In this document: piece by piece, positions 26,360-34,973 of the stretch
Position numbering within the stretch: the stretch's first letter is position 1
How the letters are laid out: each line of letters opens with the position of its first letter
NCBI GenBank assembly: GCA_025352145.1
Contig: JANXTY010000070.1
Location: 1-64,000 of the forward strand
Reading direction: 5' to 3'
DNA: 64,000 nucleotides
Source of the DNA: Oxalobacteraceae bacterium
GTDB taxonomy: Bacteria > Pseudomonadota > Gammaproteobacteria > Burkholderiales > Burkholderiaceae_D
Notes under the pieces: generated by a model
The model's input: only the letters and a program-made list of their open reading frames with translations
Database searches by the model: none
Told to the model about the DNA's origin: nothing
Translations under genes and position numbers: made by a program

Positions 26360-26860
26360 CTCTAACGGTACAACCCAAAGACTTGCAATATTAGCGATGA
26401 ATACCCATGAAAACGTTTTGCTGCAAATGAAAAATGAAAGTTTAAAGACTTTAATATAAATAGCAGACTCAATTAATGAGTTGATTAAGCATGCAATAAC
26501 AAATGTTGCACCCCATGTAAACGGATTGAACGTACCAATGTTAAATAGCTTGTGAATAACAATACCAGGGGAAATTTCTAAAAAAATACTCGCAATTGGA
26601 ATGGCTAAAAGGCCCACCAAAGAAGATACAAAATTTGCCGTAAAAGTGGCTATGGTCGCTTTTTTTATTGGTAAGTTAAATATTGTACGAACAAAAAAAT
26701 ACTCAACAACTAAACCAAACGTTATTGCCCACCAAGAAAAGAGCCTGGTTTCTAAGTAAAGCGCTGGCCAAACCACGTCTGCATGAGCCAAAGATGAAAT
26801 AAAAACCAAAAATAAAAACAGCAAATAAATTGGAAGCGATCTAAGCCTTTGTTGTAGCAC
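26354..26860 (-). CDS. Cassette-borne membrane protein, 5' end fused to an IS relic
   Basis: A 168-residue membrane protein with a signal-like first segment (LLFLFLVFISSLAHA-DVVWP) and four further helices, including SWWAITFGLVVEYFFVR, ATIATFTANFVSSLVGLLAI and WGATFVIACLINSLIESAIY. Its stop lies in attC-B, so it is a gene cassette. The only in-frame start is a GTG at 26860. The first ten codons (to about 26831) are shared, in a different frame, with the C-terminal part of a transposase relic, so the native 5' end was replaced. It may still be expressed. Function unknown. Confidence 0.68.
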   Translation of the reverse strand: MLQQRLRSLPIYLLFLFLVFISSLAHADVVWPALYLETRLFSWWAITFGLVVEYFFVRTIFNLPIKKATIATFTANFVSSLVGLLAIPIASIFLEISPGIVIHKLFNIGTFNPFTWGATFVIACLINSLIESAIYIKVFKLSFFICSKTFSWVFIANIASLWVVPLEL

Positions 26861-27239
26861 AGATTGCCGAATACGGGTTCAACCGTCCCCATGCGCTGCC
26901 CATATAATTTCCTGCCAAGTGCACTATCGATGGCCTACTTCATCCGTGTCATAAAGGTCACCGGCGAAGTTTGATTTTTGAGCAGAAATGACAATCAGAT
27001 CCGAGTTCGCGGACAAACTTGGCGATGGTGGTGAACTGCGGTGCGCTGTCGCCGGAGATGGCCATGAATAAGACGTTCTCACGACAAGCGCGTTCTATAG
27101 CGCGGCTTGAGACCATGCCCCGGCTATAGGCAAGTAAAACAATCTTGAGCATGACAGCAGGATGGTAGGCCAGTGCACCTGTGTCGTCATTGTTGTAGTG
27201 GGCGTCAAGTCCGGATAAATCGATCTCGTTGTCATCCCC
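26831..27239 (-). pseudogene. IS1182-like transposase remnant
   Basis: Two transposase pieces are readable on the minus strand. 27238-26958 encodes DLSGLDAHYNNDDTGALAYH, PAVMLKIVLLAYSRGMVSSR, RENVLFMAISGDSAPQF and TTIAKFV, then runs off into unrelated codons and stops. 26926-26831, in another frame, encodes ALGRKLYGQRMGTVEPVFGN and YNKGLDRF, the C-terminal part with the last catalytic Glu. The centre is deleted. This pattern fits IS1182-type DDE transposases. The relic starts at the stop codon of the ABC gene and ends in the cassette ORF, so both junctions are recombination scars. Confidence 0.82.
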
Positions 27240-29008
27240 TATTCCCCCAACTGCTGCAACAAATACAGTCGCTGATAAATTCCTCCAGCAATCTCCATCA
27301 ATCGCTCATGCGAACCCGCTTCAGCAATCCGTCCATGATTAAGCACTACAATCCTATCCGCATCCCGTATCGTCGATAACCGATGCGCAATGGCAATGAT
27401 GGTGACCTGGCCGCGCAGGGCGTTGAGGGCGCTTTGCACGACTTGTTCGGTTTCGCTGTCGATGTGGGAAGTGGCTTCATCTAAAAATAAGATGCGCGGT
27501 TTTCCGGCGAGTGCGCGGGCAATCGCAATGAGTTGCTTTTGGCCGGTGGAGAGGCGCGCGCCTCCTTCGCCTAGCGGTGTGTTGTAGCCCTGTTCGAGCG
27601 CCAGAATGAAGTCATGCGCTTTGGCGGCGCGGGCTGCGGATTCGATCTCGGCCCCGGTCAAATCGCGGCCCATCGCAATATTTTCTCGGGCGCTGGCGGC
27701 AAGCAAAAATGGATCTTGCGGGACTAGCCCGACGCGGGATCGGAAAAGGGTATCGCCGATGGTATCGAGTGCGATGCCGTCGATATCGATGCGTCCGCTT
27801 TGTGCTTGATAGAAGCGTAGCAGCAGGCTGAGCAGGGTTGATTTACCGCTGCCGGTGTGGCCGACGATGCCATAGAAAGCACCGGCCGGTATCTCCAACG
27901 AAACATCATGCAGCACAGGTTGGTCGGGCGCGTAGCCGAAACTGAGATTGCGCAACGAAACTGCTCCGGCGCCGATGTCGGCAGCATTGAGATTGTCTGC
28001 GGCGCGTTCTTGCTGCAACAGGGTATTAACGCGAGCAGCGGCGACCACCGATTGCTGTAGCTGGCTAAACTGCAGCGTGATCTGAATCAGCGGTCCGATC
28101 ACGCGGCCGATATAGTTGACGAAGGCGTAGAGCAACCCGACTTCGAGGCCGCTAAATTGACGTTGGCTAAAGCTGAAAATCACGATCACCAAGAGCGCGA
28201 TGTTGAGCATGTCGAGCGCTGGGCGCAGCAGCCATGCGTTGGCGCGCAACTCGGCCAGACGCGCTTGATAGTACGCCTGATTGGTGTGCGCAAAACGCTG
28301 GCCGAAACGGGACGTTGCATTGGCCGCTTGCAACACGGCCATGCCGCCAATCGACTCTGCAACTTGGGCGTTGATGTCGCTGCGCAACTGGCGCGCATGG
28401 GTCACCGCCGGAGCGCTCCAGCGCTGGTAAAACCAGACGATCACGACCACCGCTGGAATCAACATGAGCACGATCAGCATCAAATGCCAGTCGAGCCAAG
28501 TCATCGCCACCATCGCGCCGATGAGGACGATGCTGCTGTCCAACATAACGAACAAAACCTGGATGTACAAAGTTTTAACCGCTTCGGTATCGTTGGTAAC
28601 CCGGCTGACCAGTTGACCGGTGATGGCTTTATCAAAGAAAGCCATTGGCAAGCGCAACACATGGCCGTAGGCCGCTTCGCGCAGACGCCGTACCGAACGC
28701 ATTGCCAAACCTGACAGGCGCACCAGTTGCAAGTAACGTAGCAGGCTGGCAGCCCAGCCGGTGAGCAGGCAACCGACCAGCAGCATGATCATGCGCGGCA
28801 TATCCAGATGGCGCGGCAACAGGTGATCGTCGATCAAGGCTTTGCCCAGAATCGGGCCGAGCATTTCAAGACTTGCGGCCAAAATTAGCCAGAATACGCC
28901 CCAGGCCAGATGGTTTTTTTCTGGCTGGGCCGAGTGCCATAATAGTGACAGGGCTTGCCAGATTTGCGACTGGGATTGAGCCGAAACTTGAGATTTGTCA
29001 GAGCGCAT
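27239..29008 (-). CDS. ABC exporter half-transporter, MdlB/SmdB-like
   Basis: A 589-residue type IV ABC exporter half: a six-helix membrane domain (about 30-330) with the intracellular-loop motif MAFFDKAITGQLVSRVTNDT, and an ATPase domain with Walker A VGHTGSGKST, Q-loop LVPQDPFLL, signature LSTGQKQLIAIARAL (Thr at the usual Gly position, as in MdlB-type proteins), Walker B ILFLDEATSHID and switch AHRLST. The ATG at 29008 overlaps the mdlA-like stop by 11 bp. It forms a heterodimer with the upstream gene product. The 3' end touches an IS relic, but LLQQLGE looks like a complete C-terminus. Confidence 0.9.
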   Translation of the reverse strand: MRSDKSQVSAQSQSQIWQALSLLWHSAQPEKNHLAWGVFWLILAASLEMLGPILGKALIDDHLLPRHLDMPRMIMLLVGCLLTGWAASLLRYLQLVRLSGLAMRSVRRLREAAYGHVLRLPMAFFDKAITGQLVSRVTNDTEAVKTLYIQVLFVMLDSSIVLIGAMVAMTWLDWHLMLIVLMLIPAVVVIVWFYQRWSAPAVTHARQLRSDINAQVAESIGGMAVLQAANATSRFGQRFAHTNQAYYQARLAELRANAWLLRPALDMLNIALLVIVIFSFSQRQFSGLEVGLLYAFVNYIGRVIGPLIQITLQFSQLQQSVVAAARVNTLLQQERAADNLNAADIGAGAVSLRNLSFGYAPDQPVLHDVSLEIPAGAFYGIVGHTGSGKSTLLSLLLRFYQAQSGRIDIDGIALDTIGDTLFRSRVGLVPQDPFLLAASARENIAMGRDLTGAEIESAARAAKAHDFILALEQGYNTPLGEGGARLSTGQKQLIAIARALAGKPRILFLDEATSHIDSETEQVVQSALNALRGQVTIIAIAHRLSTIRDADRIVVLNHGRIAEAGSHERLMEIAGGIYQRLYLLQQLGE

Positions 29009-30749
29009 CGAGACTAGCCTCCAATTGTTGATAACGCCACTGGCTGGCGTACCAGCCATCTTGTTCCAGTAGCTCGGCATGGGTGCCCGATTCGGTGACG
29101 CGGCCAGCTTGCAACACGATGATGCGATCGGCATCGGCGACCGAACTCAAGCGGTGGCTGGCGATAATGACGCTACGATTGGTTTGCTCTGCCCGCAACT
29201 CTTTGAGGTGTTGCAGGATGCTCGCTTCGGTGCCGGTATCGACTGCCGATAGCGCATCGTCGAGTAGCAATAACGGGCTGTCGGCAAGCAAGGCGCGTGC
29301 AATCGCCACACGTTGGCGCTGGCCGCCGGACAAGGTGATGCCGCGCTCGCCGACCGGCGTTGCATACGCTTGCGGAAAGCGCAGGATGTCGTCGTGGATG
29401 GCGGCTAGTCTGGCTACGCGCTCGATTTCTTGTGGAGTGGCATCAGGCTTGGCCAACGCGATATTTTCTGCAATCGTGGCGGAGAACAAAAACGATTCTT
29501 GCGGCACCCAGCTGATCGCTGAGCGCAAGGCCGCAAGTTGATAATCGGCCAGAGCGTGATCGCCCCAGCGCAATGCACCGGCAACGGGCGTGAACTGGCG
29601 TAGCAGCAATCGCAACAAGGTCGATTTGCCGCAGCCGGTGGGCCCGACCAGGCCCAGCGTCTGGCCGGGCGCCAGTTGCAAACTCACTTCATGCAAGGCA
29701 ACGGCGCTCTGGCCGGGATAGGAAAAACGCAGGCCGTCGGCGCGCAGCATTCCCGGCGCAATGCGGGCAATGGTGCCGTGGTCGTCAATGCGCAAAGGCT
29801 GTTCCAAAATCGGCTGCAAACGATCCCAGGCAGCCCGCCCGCGCTCCATCAATGACAGCACCCAACCCGCAGCAAACATGGGCCAGATCAGCTGACCGAG
29901 ATACATGGAAAAACTGGTCAGCGCACCGATGCTGATTTTCCCTTGCCACACCAGATAACTGCCCAGGATCAACGTCAACGTACTGGCGGCTGACAAGGTC
30001 AGGCCCACCGCAGGCTCATACGCCGCTTCCCATGTCTGCGCCTTGAGGTTGGCCTGGGCAGCACATTGGGCAAGGTGCGCGAACTGTGCCGCGCTGCGAT
30101 TTTCCAGGCCCAAAGCACGCAGGGTGCGCACGCCCGATAGCGTTTCCTGCACATGATCGTTCAAACTGCTAAAACGGTTAAGCGCATCTTTAGATGCTGC
30201 ATGAATATTGCTCGAAATGCGCCAGAACGCCAGCGCCATCAAGGGAAAAGGAAGCAGCGCGACCGCAGTCAAACGCCAATCCACACCAAGAAACATCATG
30301 CCCAGCACCATGATTAACGTGAGCGAACCGTCGAACATGCCGAGCAACGCTTCACCGGCAGCCATCTCTACCGCGTCTACATCATTGGTCGCCAGCGCCA
30401 TCAAATCGCCGGTGCGTTGATCCTGGAAAAAATGGGGACTCTGCAACGTGAAGCGCGCGTATAAGCGCGTGCGTAAACCAACGCCGAACTGATAGGCAGC
30501 CGCATACAATTTGATGCGCCAGCCAACACGCAACAGATAAATCGCAACGCCCATGACAACCAGAGACCCCAACTCCGAGAACAAAGCCGTACCACCCAAA
30601 CGATGCGCCACCAGAGCATCGACGATAGTGCCGACTTTTCTCGGGACCCAAACCAGCAAGGTGGCGATGCAGGCCAGCATGACTGCGGAAGAGGCATAAG
30701 CACGCCAATGCTGGCGGACGAAATGGGCAATGAGCTGGGACAACGTCAT
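28998..30749 (-). CDS. ABC exporter half-transporter, MdlA/SmdA-like
   Basis: A 583-residue partner of the following half-transporter. Membrane domain about 15-315 with PHFFQDQRTGDLMALATND. The ATPase domain has Walker A VGPTGCGKST, Q-loop WVPQESFLF, signature LSGGQRQRVAIARAL, Walker B LLLLDDALSAVD (Asp in place of the usual catalytic Glu, as in the degenerate site of heterodimeric exporters) and the switch region ASHRLSS. The Glu-to-Asp change suggests that only one ATP site is fully active. The substrate is unknown; Mdl/Smd pairs are annotated as multidrug exporters. The pair looks GC-richer than the flanking DNA. Confidence 0.9.
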   Translation of the reverse strand: MTLSQLIAHFVRQHWRAYASSAVMLACIATLLVWVPRKVGTIVDALVAHRLGGTALFSELGSLVVMGVAIYLLRVGWRIKLYAAAYQFGVGLRTRLYARFTLQSPHFFQDQRTGDLMALATNDVDAVEMAAGEALLGMFDGSLTLIMVLGMMFLGVDWRLTAVALLPFPLMALAFWRISSNIHAASKDALNRFSSLNDHVQETLSGVRTLRALGLENRSAAQFAHLAQCAAQANLKAQTWEAAYEPAVGLTLSAASTLTLILGSYLVWQGKISIGALTSFSMYLGQLIWPMFAAGWVLSLMERGRAAWDRLQPILEQPLRIDDHGTIARIAPGMLRADGLRFSYPGQSAVALHEVSLQLAPGQTLGLVGPTGCGKSTLLRLLLRQFTPVAGALRWGDHALADYQLAALRSAISWVPQESFLFSATIAENIALAKPDATPQEIERVARLAAIHDDILRFPQAYATPVGERGITLSGGQRQRVAIARALLADSPLLLLDDALSAVDTGTEASILQHLKELRAEQTNRSVIIASHRLSSVADADRIIVLQAGRVTESGTHAELLEQDGWYASQWRYQQLEASLDAL

Positions 30750-30994
30750 GAAGAAAAACTTTCTATATTTTTGCGTAAATCATATAAAGGAAATGGTCAG
30801 GTGCGGCCCGCGCACCAGCACCAGACCAACCGAACCAGAATGGATGCAAGAGGCGCCCTTTTTATCCAGACGGTAGGTTAGCACGAGGAGAGCGATTCAA
30901 ATGGATGGACGAAAGCCGCCATGACATCAGTTTGAATTACCCCCGATTTCCCCCCACATCCACCCCACATTTCATCCTCGAAACCCGTCGCTGT

Positions 30995-31000
30995 TACAAT
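30995..31000 (+). promoter_or_regulatory. rnpB -10 element
   Basis: TACAAT lies 7 bases before the first base of the RNase P RNA, the right distance for a -10 hexamer. The -35 region (around 30972) is weak. Confidence 0.55.
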
Positions 31001-31007
31001 GCCGCCT

Positions 31008-31365
31008 GAAGCAAGCCAGACAGTCGCTGGTTGTCGCTGCAATTTCGGTTGCGGCGATGGCGGGAGGAAGGTCCGGACACCATAGAGCAGGGTGACGGTT
31101 AACGGCCGTCCGCTGAAAGCTGCAAGCGCAAGCCCAAGGTATAAGGCGAGGAATAGGGCCACAGAGACGAGCGTATTAAGTTACGGTGAAACGCGGTAAC
31201 CTCCACTCGGTGCAATTCCAAATAGGCACGCGTTGATGTTGCTGGCGGAGCGTGCGGGTAGGAAGCTTGAGCGCCGGAGTAATTCGGCGCCTAGAGGAAT
31301 GGCTGTCATAGCAGGTGCTTGCAAAAGTAGCTGCCGTAACAAAATCCGGCCTATCGGCTTGCTTC
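31008..31365 (+). ncRNA. rnpB: RNase P RNA, type A
   Basis: The catalytic RNA that removes 5' leaders from tRNA precursors. The closing helix P1 is formed by GAAGCAAGCC (31008-31017) and GGCTTGCTTC (31356-31365). Conserved blocks are in order: GGAGGAAGGTCCGGACACC (P4 5' half and J3/4), ACAGAGACGAG, GTGAAACGCGGTAACCTCCA, GCAATTCCAAATAGGC, GAGGAATGGCTGTCAT and the 3' CAAAATCCGGCCTATC with the P4 partner. Length of about 358 nt is normal for type A. AT-rich sequence with TTTTT follows. Two ORF-like frames across it are spurious. Confidence 0.96.
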
Positions 31366-31418
31366 AATTAATTTTTATCGCTCCGTGTTCTGAACGAGAC
31401 GATGGGTGTCGCCCCCAT

Positions 31419-31453
31419 AAAAACACGCGGCTTCAGCTCTCTGAAGCGCGTGT
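31419..31453 (-). terminator. Terminator of the TelA/vWA/XpaC operon
   Basis: On the minus strand CTTCAG-AGAG-CTGAAG forms the top of a 13-bp stem that extends through ACACGCG pairs with one bulge, followed by TTTTT (31419-31423 on plus). It begins 11 bp after the xpaC-like stop. The plus-strand rnpB transcript could also meet it. Confidence 0.8.
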
Positions 31454-31463
31454 CCTCCAAGGA

Positions 31464-32090
31464 TTAGGCGACAAATGACAAGGAGTGAAATTTTTCTTCC
31501 AGGAATTTGCCATTGACCACCAGCGCCTCAGCATCCTCTTTATAGACACTTTCGGCAATTTTCGATAACTGCACATTGAGCAGATTGAGTTGGTCGATCA
31601 GAAGCTGTTTGCAGGTCTTGCCTTTTTCGACGATATGCAAAGTAGCAAAGGCAGTGGGCAGATGCAGATAATTGCGTACTGTTTCGGGCAGATCGCGTGT
31701 CACCGCATTGACCAGCGAAACGGCCGAAGTCATGGCCATGCCACCATCGAATAATTTAGGTGCCAGTTCAATCACGGTCTGCCGGATTTGTTGCAGGCAA
31801 TCGACCGCTTCACGTGGCAGTTTTCCCTTAGCTTCACTTAACAACGCATCCACGCTCTGCGTCAGATTGGCTTGCGTTGCCTCGTTATGGACTTGTATTT
31901 CAAGCTCGCGGTCAGCCGGTACGACCAGCCAGCCAATGGCGTATAGGCCGCCAACAATCGGCAACCACCAATCATCGATTACGCCGACGAAAAAGAGGCC
32001 AAGGCCGAGTAAAGCCAAGGCTGAACCAATCAGATTTTGGGTGCTGTAGATAAATAAAAACAGACGCATTTTAAAGGAAACTTTTTGCAT
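31464..32090 (-). CDS. XpaC-like (5-bromo-4-chloroindolyl phosphate hydrolysis) family protein
   Basis: A 208-residue membrane protein. Two adjacent helices lie near the N-terminus (FLFIYSTQNLIGSALALLGL and WWLPIVGGLYAIGWLVV), followed by a long helical cytoplasmic region with PREAVDCLQQIRQTVIELAP and a CKQLLIDQLNLLNVQLSKIAE coiled-coil-like end (quoted in part). This build fits the XpaC family, which is often next to TelA in bacteria. The name comes from a Bacillus phenotype; the molecular role is unknown. Its ATG overlaps the vWA gene stop by one base (TAATG). It is the last gene of the operon. Confidence 0.75.
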   Translation of the reverse strand: MQKVSFKMRLFLFIYSTQNLIGSALALLGLGLFFVGVIDDWWLPIVGGLYAIGWLVVPADRELEIQVHNEATQANLTQSVDALLSEAKGKLPREAVDCLQQIRQTVIELAPKLFDGGMAMTSAVSLVNAVTRDLPETVRNYLHLPTAFATLHIVEKGKTCKQLLIDQLNLLNVQLSKIAESVYKEDAEALVVNGKFLEEKFHSLSFVA

Positions 32091-33691
32091 TACTGATAGC
32101 CCCTGATTTCCTTGAAAATCGTTTTCAATCCACTTTTTCTGCTATCAAAGCTGCGCCCGCCGGTCATCTCTGCGACGCGCTGCAACTCCGCCGAATTTGC
32201 CTCACCAAAAATGACGGGAAACAGTTTGATGCCTTTGTTACTCTCCGGCAGTTCGCCGTACCAGCGGATAAAGTCGTCGGCCGCAGCACCTGAGGTGTTT
32301 GCGCCGTCGGTCATCAGAACGATCGAATAAAAGCGCGAAGGATCCTTGCTGCGCCGCTCGGCGGCTTCCTGATAAGCTTGCATCAGAGCGTCGTAAATCG
32401 CCGTGCCGCCACTGGCATGCAAGCCGTTGACGCGCACGCTGATGCGTTTTAAGGCGTCCTGATTGGATTTGTCATCATCCCCCATATCGAAACGTTCGCT
32501 GGCATCGGGCACACTAGAAAACGGCAGCAAAAATATCCGTTCCCGATTGCGGAAGCGGGCAAAGCGGCCACTAATGGTAGTGTCGGAGCCGGACAGACTC
32601 AACATCGCTGCACGCAGGCTTTCAATGCGACTTCCTTCCATCGAACCACTTTGATCGAGCACAAATGTGGAATCGGTTGGTAAGCGCAGGTTGTTGTCGA
32701 AAGCCGAGAGGATCGCATCGATCACCACCAGCTTTGCAGGAAAACTCAACTCCACCAGCGACTGCGCCGGCAAGTCGGCGACCTGCACATCAGGATTGAC
32801 CGGACGCCGCAGCGTTGTGCTCGCCATCGCTTGCTGAAAGGCTGTTCCACGCAGGTAAGCGATCACCTTTGCATAGGCTTCCCGCTTGGCAGGATTGACC
32901 AGCATGATGGGATAATCCGCTGTTACGATGCCGTCTTTCGGATAAATCAGAACCAGTTTTTCTTTCAGATCCGACCTGCGATTGAGGGACAACAGTGTGG
33001 ATGCATAGTTGATGATACCGTCGACTTTTTCCTGCTCTTTTATATAAGCATCGACCAGCCAGCCTGAGCTACCGGCAGTCAAGCGCTGCGCTTTAAAAAA
33101 CGCCGCAAGTTTTTTGGCATCGATATCTTTCTCTTCCAACGCATCGCCTTTTCCCGATAGCGCCGCCGCCAGACCAAGCAAGCCGGAGAAGCCGGTGTTA
33201 GACGACGCCGGACTGGTCATGCCAAAGGTGAACTTGCCTGCAGTCGCGGCGGCCGCAATGTCTTTCCAAGTGATGTTGGGGTTATTCTCCCAGCCCAGCG
33301 CCCTGGCCTTGCTTTGCTTGATGCCAAGTACGACCGGCGTCAGCATCGTGCGCTCTGAAGCGAAGATGCGCGCTTTGACTGCCGGAACCAGCATGGCGTA
33401 GTGATTGTTGGCAAGCCAGGCGACGTCGAACTGCTCTCCCGATTGCAGGCGCTCTACCGCTTCCAGCGTGCCTGCGTAACGCATCGCAATCCGAATACCA
33501 GTCGCTTGTTCCACATCTTTTAACAAGGGTTCAATATCCTTCAACTCGGAACCGGCTAGTACGTTCAGTGTTAAAGGCGAATTTTCAGCGGCGCCAGTAT
33601 CCGGCGCCGAACCTTTGTTATCGCAAGCGGTCAGCAAGGCAGCGCAACACAACAACAGGCTCAGCATTTTTTTCATGGCTATTCCATTCAT
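32090..33691 (-). CDS. Lipoprotein with solute-binding and von Willebrand A domains
   Basis: A 533-residue predicted lipoprotein: lipobox LTAC with Cys23 after a hydrophobic stretch. Residues about 38-320 resemble an extracellular type-2 solute-binding domain (TLNVLAGSELKDIEPLLKDV, FDVAWLANNHYAML, ITWKDIAAAA). Residues about 340-530 are a vWA domain with an intact MIDAS: DQSGS near 345, the Thr in ASGGTAIYDAL, and the Asp in VLMTDGANTSG. SBP-vWA fusions occur in several phyla; the vWA should bind a divalent metal and a partner protein. The start ATGA overlaps the telA-like stop by 4 bp. The ligand is unknown. Confidence 0.87.
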   Translation of the reverse strand: MNGIAMKKMLSLLLCCAALLTACDNKGSAPDTGAAENSPLTLNVLAGSELKDIEPLLKDVEQATGIRIAMRYAGTLEAVERLQSGEQFDVAWLANNHYAMLVPAVKARIFASERTMLTPVVLGIKQSKARALGWENNPNITWKDIAAAATAGKFTFGMTSPASSNTGFSGLLGLAAALSGKGDALEEKDIDAKKLAAFFKAQRLTAGSSGWLVDAYIKEQEKVDGIINYASTLLSLNRRSDLKEKLVLIYPKDGIVTADYPIMLVNPAKREAYAKVIAYLRGTAFQQAMASTTLRRPVNPDVQVADLPAQSLVELSFPAKLVVIDAILSAFDNNLRLPTDSTFVLDQSGSMEGSRIESLRAAMLSLSGSDTTISGRFARFRNRERIFLLPFSSVPDASERFDMGDDDKSNQDALKRISVRVNGLHASGGTAIYDALMQAYQEAAERRSKDPSRFYSIVLMTDGANTSGAAADDFIRWYGELPESNKGIKLFPVIFGEANSAELQRVAEMTGGRSFDSRKSGLKTIFKEIRGYQ

Positions 33692-34890
33692 AATGCGACC
33701 GGACCGCTGGCATCGGAATACATCGCTCCCCTGGCATCGGCGGCGCGCATGCGGTCCATGTATTGCTCTGAGCGGCTGATCTGATTCTGGATCAGTGCAT
33801 TGTTTTTTCCCATGACATCAATCGCCTTGGAACGGAAGGTATCCATGGCATCCATCGCCTTAAATGTGTTGTCAAACATTTCCTGCATCTTCTCGATGCC
33901 GATCAGGGGATTTTGTGCAAATTCGCCAGTTTTTTCGACATGTGCGCCGAGCTGGCGCGAAGTCTCGGAGACCAGATCGCCGATCGCAGTGCTCACGCCG
34001 TTGAGCATCTCCATCACCTGAATCTGATTGCCAGTGGCGCGGGCAACCGTCTGTGCTGTTGCCAGTGCCGACATGCCGGTGGTGGCAACACGATTGCAGC
34101 CATTGATCATTTCCCGCGCCGTTTTTTTCAATACATCCATCGCCAGATAACCGTTGACGTTGACGGCCATCTGGGTTTGCATGTCCTGCAGATTCTGGCG
34201 TGCATAAAACAATACCTCTTGCTCCAACGCCTTAGCGCGTAACGGGTCGCTAGCTTGGAGAGACGCGACTTGGGCAGCAATTTTCTGGTCCAGCTCTATC
34301 GAAAAATAGATGCTGCCTTTGAGCTTTTGCATGGCGTCCCACAGCTTGGTTTTAACCTGTTCAATCTCGGCGGCATCGCGTTGCATGTCGTCGCGCGCTG
34401 CATGGATTTGCGCCATGACCGTTTGTAACTGACTACCCGCAGATTGAAATTTGCGAAAATATTCCTGTAGCTTATTGCCGAAGGGAATCAACCCGAACAA
34501 CTTCTGGGGTTGCAGCAGATCACCTTGTTTTCCCGGATTGAGATCATCGAGCAACGTGCGCATGCTTTGCAGCGATTTGAATGAACCAGATTCTTCAATC
34601 CCGACAAAATTGCGTTCCATAAAACGGCCCGTCATCAGCGAAGCCGCATTCGAGATTTCTTCTTTTCCTAAACGGAAAGCAGAATCGAGTTTAGCGCGAA
34701 AGGCATCGCTTTGTACATCTTCCGTCATCAGGCTGTTGACGAAGGAAGCGATCTGGGCATCAATTTTCCCGGTAAGTTCCTGCGTCAGGGGCACCATGTC
34801 GGGCGCTTTGGCTTCAGCAATGGGGGTAAGTATTTCTGGCGGCGTCAGTGTCATGAGGGGTTCAGCAGAATGCAGTGGCGTGTCGGACAT
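33688..34890 (-). CDS. TelA/KlaA family toxic-anion resistance protein
   Basis: A 400-residue soluble, mostly helical protein of the TelA family (named from plasmid tellurite resistance; the biochemical function is unknown). Seen: Pro-rich N-terminus, LNPGKQGDLLQPQKLFGLIP, FGNKLQEYFRKFQSAGSQL, a long central helix region with SLQASDPLRAKALEQEVLFY, and GVSTAIGDLVSETSRQLGAH, all as in TelA proteins. It lies between a membrane-anchored SBP-like gene (83 bp upstream) and the SBP-vWA gene (4-bp overlap). TelA is part of the Ter-associated stress network in comparative studies. Here terB, terC and terD are not nearby. Confidence 0.88.
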   Translation of the reverse strand: MSDTPLHSAEPLMTLTPPEILTPIAEAKAPDMVPLTQELTGKIDAQIASFVNSLMTEDVQSDAFRAKLDSAFRLGKEEISNAASLMTGRFMERNFVGIEESGSFKSLQSMRTLLDDLNPGKQGDLLQPQKLFGLIPFGNKLQEYFRKFQSAGSQLQTVMAQIHAARDDMQRDAAEIEQVKTKLWDAMQKLKGSIYFSIELDQKIAAQVASLQASDPLRAKALEQEVLFYARQNLQDMQTQMAVNVNGYLAMDVLKKTAREMINGCNRVATTGMSALATAQTVARATGNQIQVMEMLNGVSTAIGDLVSETSRQLGAHVEKTGEFAQNPLIGIEKMQEMFDNTFKAMDAMDTFRSKAIDVMGKNNALIQNQISRSEQYMDRMRAADARGAMYSDASGPVAL

Positions 34891-34973
34891 GGAATACCCT
34901 TCTTGGGATAAGGTGGAACAGAGCAGAAGTCAGAAATGTGGCGTGGACTACCGCAGTATGGTTACTGAAATGG

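Noticed and set aside
30878-31367. ORF-like frames on the minus strand across 30.9-31.4 kb
   Set aside because: They run antisense through the RNase P RNA, whose conserved blocks and P1 helix explain the sequence.
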